From Thermogymnomonas acidicola JCM 13583 (GTDB lineage Archaea; Thermoplasmatota; Thermoplasmata; Thermoplasmatales; Thermoplasmataceae): a stretch of DNA of 64,000 bases. Every line of letters begins with the position of its first letter. The stretch's first letter is position 1. The notes beneath the pieces are model-generated. The model saw only the letters and a program-made list of their open reading frames with translations. It made no database searches and was not told where the DNA came from. This document shows, piece by piece, positions 60,461 to 64,000 of this stretch. Made by a program: the position numbers and the translations under genes. The DNA lies in the NCBI RefSeq assembly GCF_001316105.1, contig NZ_BBCP01000004.1:1-64000 (forward strand), given 5' to 3'.

Positions 60461-61478
60461 ATGGGCCAGGTGCTCCTCACAGTGAGGCCGCAGAGGCATG
60501 TGGAACACGGGGGGGGAGGCGCCAGGGGGGGAGATGGTGTCCTAGACCTCAGCGTGAACCTGAACACCGTATCGTTCAGTCACACAGGCAGGTACCCTGA
60601 CCCTGACAGGGTGAGGGCAGAGAAGAGGGTGGCGGAATGGCTTGGCCTTGAGCCGGAGAGTGTGGCTATAGTCCCGGGTGCCACCTGGTTCATACACAGG
60701 GTCATGCCAGAGTTCACGGGAGAGAGGCCACTGATCATAGAGCCATCCTTCAGCGAGGTGCAAAGGGCACTGGCCCTTAGGCACAGGCCTGTGAGCCTTT
60801 ACGACCGGACTCTGGAAAGGTACCCCAGGATCGTGAGGTCCGTTGGGCCCACAGCAGCGGTGCTTACAGTACCGGCGGCGCACACTGGCTCCATCATCGG
60901 CGGGGGGGAGCGGTCAGGAGCCTGGAAACAGAGGTGAACGGCCCCATCTTCATTGACGAGAGCTTCATGTTCTTCACGGGCCTCGAGGCTATGCCAAGAG
61001 GGCTTCCAGTTCTTCCGGCACTGTTGCATTCAGGTCACTCACGAAGGTGCTGGCGAGGCCGGAGATGAGGCTCGCCATTGTGACTTCAGGAGAGGAGTTC
61101 CTGGAGGCTGCGAGGATGCTGGCAGAACCCTGGTCATTGTCGGAAGAGGCTGTGGACTTCCTGCTCAAAGTCCCGTTGCCGGACCTCGATGGGCTTTCAC
61201 TGGCCTACAGGGAACTGAGGGAGAGGCTGGTTGAGGGCCTGGAGCGCATGGGGGGGATGAGAGTCATAGGCAGGCCGTCGGCAAACTACCTGTCCTTCAG
61301 TGTCCCTGCCGGGATAACAGCAGAGAGGTTCCGGGAGAGGATGCTCTCCCTGGGCATAGCGGTGAGGAGGGTGGAGATCTACGGGGGGGCTGAGGCCATA
61401 AGGATGGCCGTGCCCGATGCCGGGAACCTTGACAGGGTCATGGATGCCCTCCGCAGGTCGGCCGGTGGTGGCAGCTGA
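60461..61478 (+). CDS. cobD: CobD-like L-threonine-O-3-phosphate decarboxylase (PLP), frame broken
   Basis: PLP-dependent aminotransferase-fold enzyme giving aminopropanol phosphate for the nucleotide-loop arm. About 340 residues: LDLSVNLNTVSFSHTGRYPD, VAIVPGATWFIHRVMPEF, and the PLP-lysine region FRSLTKVLARPEMRLAIV, followed by FRERMLSLGIAVRRVEIYGG. Breaks at about 60508, 60910 and 61005. Assigned CobD rather than HisC because it is directly upstream of, and contiguous with, cbiB and cobT. ATG 60461; TATA CATTTTATC about 15-20 bp upstream. Confidence 0.8.
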
Positions 61479-62430
61479 TGTCACCCATCCTGCCCGTGCT
61501 GCTGCCCCTGATCATCGTTGCGGCAGCCCTGGCGTATGACCTGGCGTTTGGCGAGTACCCGGAGGCCGTCCACCCCCCCGTTGTCTGGATCGGGAGGCTC
61601 GAAGCGTACCTTGACAGGTTCTTCAGGGCCTACGGGGGCAACGTTCGGCAACGGCCTGGCGTATGCCCTCTTCTGCCTCTTTGTGGTGGGAGTGGTGACG
61701 TTCGCTGTGCTCCACCTTGCATACCTGAGCCTGGTCTCCACGGTGGTCGTGTCCGCCTTCCTCCTCAAGTCCACGTTTGCCATAAGGTCAATGCTGCAGC
61801 ATGTCAACGGTGTCCTCGATTCCCTTGATCGGGGGGGAGACGTACAGGAAGCGCGGATGAGGCTCTCCAGGCTGGTCAGGAGGGACACTTCCAGGATGGG
61901 GGGGTTTCCCACATATCATCGGCGTTGATAGAGAGCCTGGCCGAGGGCCTGGTCGACGGGGGGGTGCTCGGCCCGTTCCTCTTCTACGGCCTCTTCGGCA
62001 TAATAGGCGCCATGGTATACCGGGCTGCCAACAACCTCGACTCCACGGTGGGCTACAAGGACAGCACCTACATACTCTTCGGAAGGCCAGCCGCGCTCAT
62101 AGACACCTTATTCAACTACGTACCGGCGAGGGTATCTCCGGCCTTCATAGCCTGGCGGGGGGAGGCCACTGGCAGGAGGGCCAGGGGATCGGCCATAGAG
62201 TTCGCTGGCCTCACAGACAGTGCGAACGCTGGGTGGCCCATGAGCGCCATGGCCAAGCTGCTGGGCGTCTGGCTGGAGAAGCCGGGGGAGTACATAATAA
62301 ATGAGGGTGGCCGGAACCCCCCCACCCCCCCTCTGACGTGAGGGATGCAGTGAGGATCTTTGTCCTCTCCTCCCTCCTCTTTATCTTCATCCTGGCCATG
62401 CCCATTGCGCTGGTAAGGGTGGTGGTCTGA
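61478..62430 (+). CDS. cbiB: Adenosylcobinamide-phosphate synthase CbiB (frame broken)
   Basis: Membrane enzyme attaching the aminopropanol phosphate arm to adenosylcobyric acid. About 315 residues with LAYDLAFGEYPEAVHPPVVW, GNGLAYALF, RLSRLVRRDTSRM, the conserved DGVLGPFLFYGLFG (read here with one surplus Gly), VYRAANNLDSTVGYKD and DSANAGWPMSAMAKLLGV. The stop TGA is directly followed by the cobT start. Breaks at about 61638, 61830, 61900 and 62328. Confidence 0.92.
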
Positions 62431-63416
62431 CTGTCCGATTCGATATTCGTCCTACTGGCAGGGACAACAGAGATATCCACAGTGCCCGGAATAACTGCGG
62501 CTGGCCCGAACCCTGGGGCAACATACCTCACCCCCCCCACGGTGGACAGCGAGATAGTGGTGGCCGGCTCACCGCTGAGCATAGACGTGCCGCCTGCAAC
62601 CCCCCCAGATGGCATACCGACACCGGCCATATTCACAAGGGCGTGCCTGGACCTCACAGGCACAAGGAGGCTGGTTGTTGATGCTGGCCTCAGCGACACC
62701 CCCAAGGTGCCGCACCTGCACACGGGCCTGGGCACAGCAGGTGATCCGAGGCTGAAGCCAGCGTGCCCGAAGTTCCAGGAGGCCTTCGCCTACGGGCGCT
62801 ACATAGCCTCAACACTGCTCAGGGGGCTACTCTAACATCTACCTGGCGGAGAGCGTGCCAGGTGGTACGACCACTGCAATGACAGTGCTCCGCCTCTGCG
62901 GCCTGGACTTCAGGAGCAGCAGCTCGATGCCTGACGACCCAACGGAACTGAAGGAGAGCGTTTACAACGACACTGTTTCCAGGATAGCCAGGAAAACGCT
63001 CTCACCCGGTGATGCGGTGAAGGAGGCGGGCGACTACATGATGTGCGTTGCCCTGGGCATAATATCCGAGAGCGATGGGGGGGTTATCCTGGCAGGGGGG
63101 GACACAGATGGCCTGCGTATCTTACCTTGCATCAAGGATACTGGACAGGCACGGGCTGCCTGTAATAACTACCAGCTGGGTGCTCCAGCACAGGTACCAG
63201 GACATAGCCAGGGTGGCTGGAAACGTGCAGGGCGTTGATGTTAGGGCCGACCTCTCCAGGCACCCCCCCGGCATAAGGAAGTACTCCGAGGGGGGGCACG
63301 TGAGGGAGGGCGTGGGCATGGGGGGGGCGGCCTACTTCATAGCGAAGTCCTCGGGCCTCTCTGACCTGGAGATCATGGAGGAGGTGGACACCCTGTACTC
63401 CTCCATGGTCCCGTGA
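62431..63416 (+). CDS. cobT: Nicotinate-nucleotide:lower-ligand phosphoribosyltransferase CobT-like (archaeal type), frame broken
   Basis: Activates the lower ligand as alpha-ribazole phosphate. About 327 residues: FVLLAGTTEISTVPGITAAG, HTGLGTAGDPRLKP, AESVPGGTTTAMTVLRLCG, AGGTQMACVSYLASRIL and the C-terminal GVGMGGAAYFIAKSSGLSD. It belongs to the archaeal CobT-like family. The only in-frame start next to cbiB is CTG 62431, directly after TGA. A wrong base (ATG) or a real CTG start are both possible. Breaks at 62828 and near 63103. Confidence 0.82.
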
Positions 63417-64000
63417 AACACGAGCCTGGCAGCCTCAGCTGCATCCTCGGGCCGTGTGCACGGCATTTCCCTGCTGGCACCGTTAAGGCTTACCCTCACA
63501 ACCGACCCGTCGTAATGGAGTTCCATCTGCCCGCCTCCCATCTGGCACCGTGCATGGCCAGGATCTCCTCGATCCTCCATGTGTCCCTGCCAGTCACCCT
63601 GACCCTCAGCCCGCTGAGGTCCCTCCTCACCGGAACGAATATGCCGTCCCTGACTGTGAACCCTGTGTCGTAAACCCTCTCCAGAATGTCCGTCCTTAGT
63701 ACCTCCTCCGGCCTGCCATGCGCAACGACCTGCCCTTCCTTCATGAAGGTGATCCTGTGGCACAGGGCTGCCAGGGAGTTCACGTCGTGCAGCACCACCA
63801 CCACTGTCTTCCCCATCAGAGATGCCTGCCTTATCAGGTCGTAGACAAGGAGCTCCCTGTCCACGTCCAGGAAGGCAGTCGGCTCATCCATCAGGACGAA
63901 CTCCGTGTCCTGGTAGAGGGCTGCAGCGATCATGACGAGCCTCTTCTCCCCACCGCTGAGCGTTGAGAAATCCCTGTCCATGAGGTGCGCTATGCCAGTC
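63332..64000 (-). CDS. ABC transporter ATP-binding protein, FecE/BtuD type (partial, frame broken)
   Basis: The right window edge cuts off the 5' part, including the Walker A motif. Visible: the signature LSGGEKRLVMIAAALYQD, Walker B VLMDEPTAFLDVD, H-loop VVVVLHDVNSLAALCHRI and a metal-chelate-type extension (GRPEEVLRTDILERVYDTGF). Followed by about 80 residues of extra domain. The location beside the cobamide genes and the FecE/BtuD type suggest import of cobalamin or cobinamide (or iron-siderophore). Break at about 63540. The 3' end overlaps cobT. Confidence 0.82.

Overview
The window looks like a chromosomal segment of a GC-rich, acidophilic, thermophilic archaeon of the Thermoplasmatales (class Thermoplasmata), possibly Thermogymnomonas-like. 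This is inferred from AGG/AGA arginine and ATA isoleucine codons, TATA boxes about 25-30 bp before start codons (mostly leaderless mRNAs), an archaeal-type ProRS, Lhr helicase, an archaellin, an archaeal SbcD-related phosphoesterase, a type I-D CRISPR system and a carotenoid cluster. No rRNA is present to settle the species. Many genes are split by wrong-length G or C runs. Comparing each break with conserved motifs, and with a tRNA whose acceptor stem is too long, points to sequence-level homopolymer errors rather than biology. Split genes are therefore reported as single reconstructed genes and the breaks are stated.

Layout. 1-3.9 kb: the leader-distal part of a CRISPR array with 58 complete repeats. 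4.0-12.9 kb: a leftward type I-D cas operon (cas6, cas10d, csc2, csc1, cas3d, cas4, cas1, cas2). 12.9-14.15 kb: a divergent CARF-HTH regulator and a second five-repeat array. 14.3-28 kb: housekeeping and catabolic genes, including a phosphoesterase, a GmhB-like phosphatase, acetyl-CoA synthetase, a thioredoxin-domain YyaL protein, ProRS, an M20 peptidase, a dienoyl-CoA-reductase-like SDR, a SatP-type acetate permease and a GH15 glucodextranase. 28.1 kb: tRNA-Arg. 28.2-31 kb: an AT-rich island with an APC permease. 31-32.4 kb: a second APC permease. 32.9-37.1 kb: carotenoid genes (crtZ, crtI, lycopene cyclase, crtB) and a DUF2250-like regulator. 37.2-41.15 kb: a decayed, gene-poor island with a dead secreted-protein gene, a truncated sodium/solute symporter and an integrase relic abutting tRNA-Cys. 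41.3-56 kb: htpX, DUF309, asnS-hemE-hemH-EF-Tu-like, scpB-purD, an NCS1 permease, dcd, rnz, a Toprim protein, a YbjQ-like protein and lhr. 56-64 kb: two small acidic proteins, tRNA-Ser, a membrane protein, an archaellin, an inactivated transposase-like protein and a cobamide nucleotide-loop cluster (cobY, cobS, cobD-like, cbiB, cobT, ABC ATPase).

How the genes work together. The cas operon converges on the distal end of array 1, while the CARF-HTH gene sits back to back with cas6 across a short promoter holding an inverted repeat. SatP and Acs form an acetate uptake and activation pair. The crt genes can make phytoene, desaturate it, cyclise it and hydroxylate the rings. HemE and HemH imply the coproporphyrinogen-type haem route, which is uncommon in archaea. 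The cob genes carry out cobinamide activation, amino-propanol arm synthesis and lower-ligand attachment.

The items most worth a second look are the spacer pairs that sample the same or related targets, a spacer built from rearranged repeat sequence, a 27-residue Asp-rich leaderless micro-gene, a transposase-like protein that appears to have lost its acidic triad, an EF-Tu-domain protein without a G domain in the haem operon, and the homopolymer signature itself.
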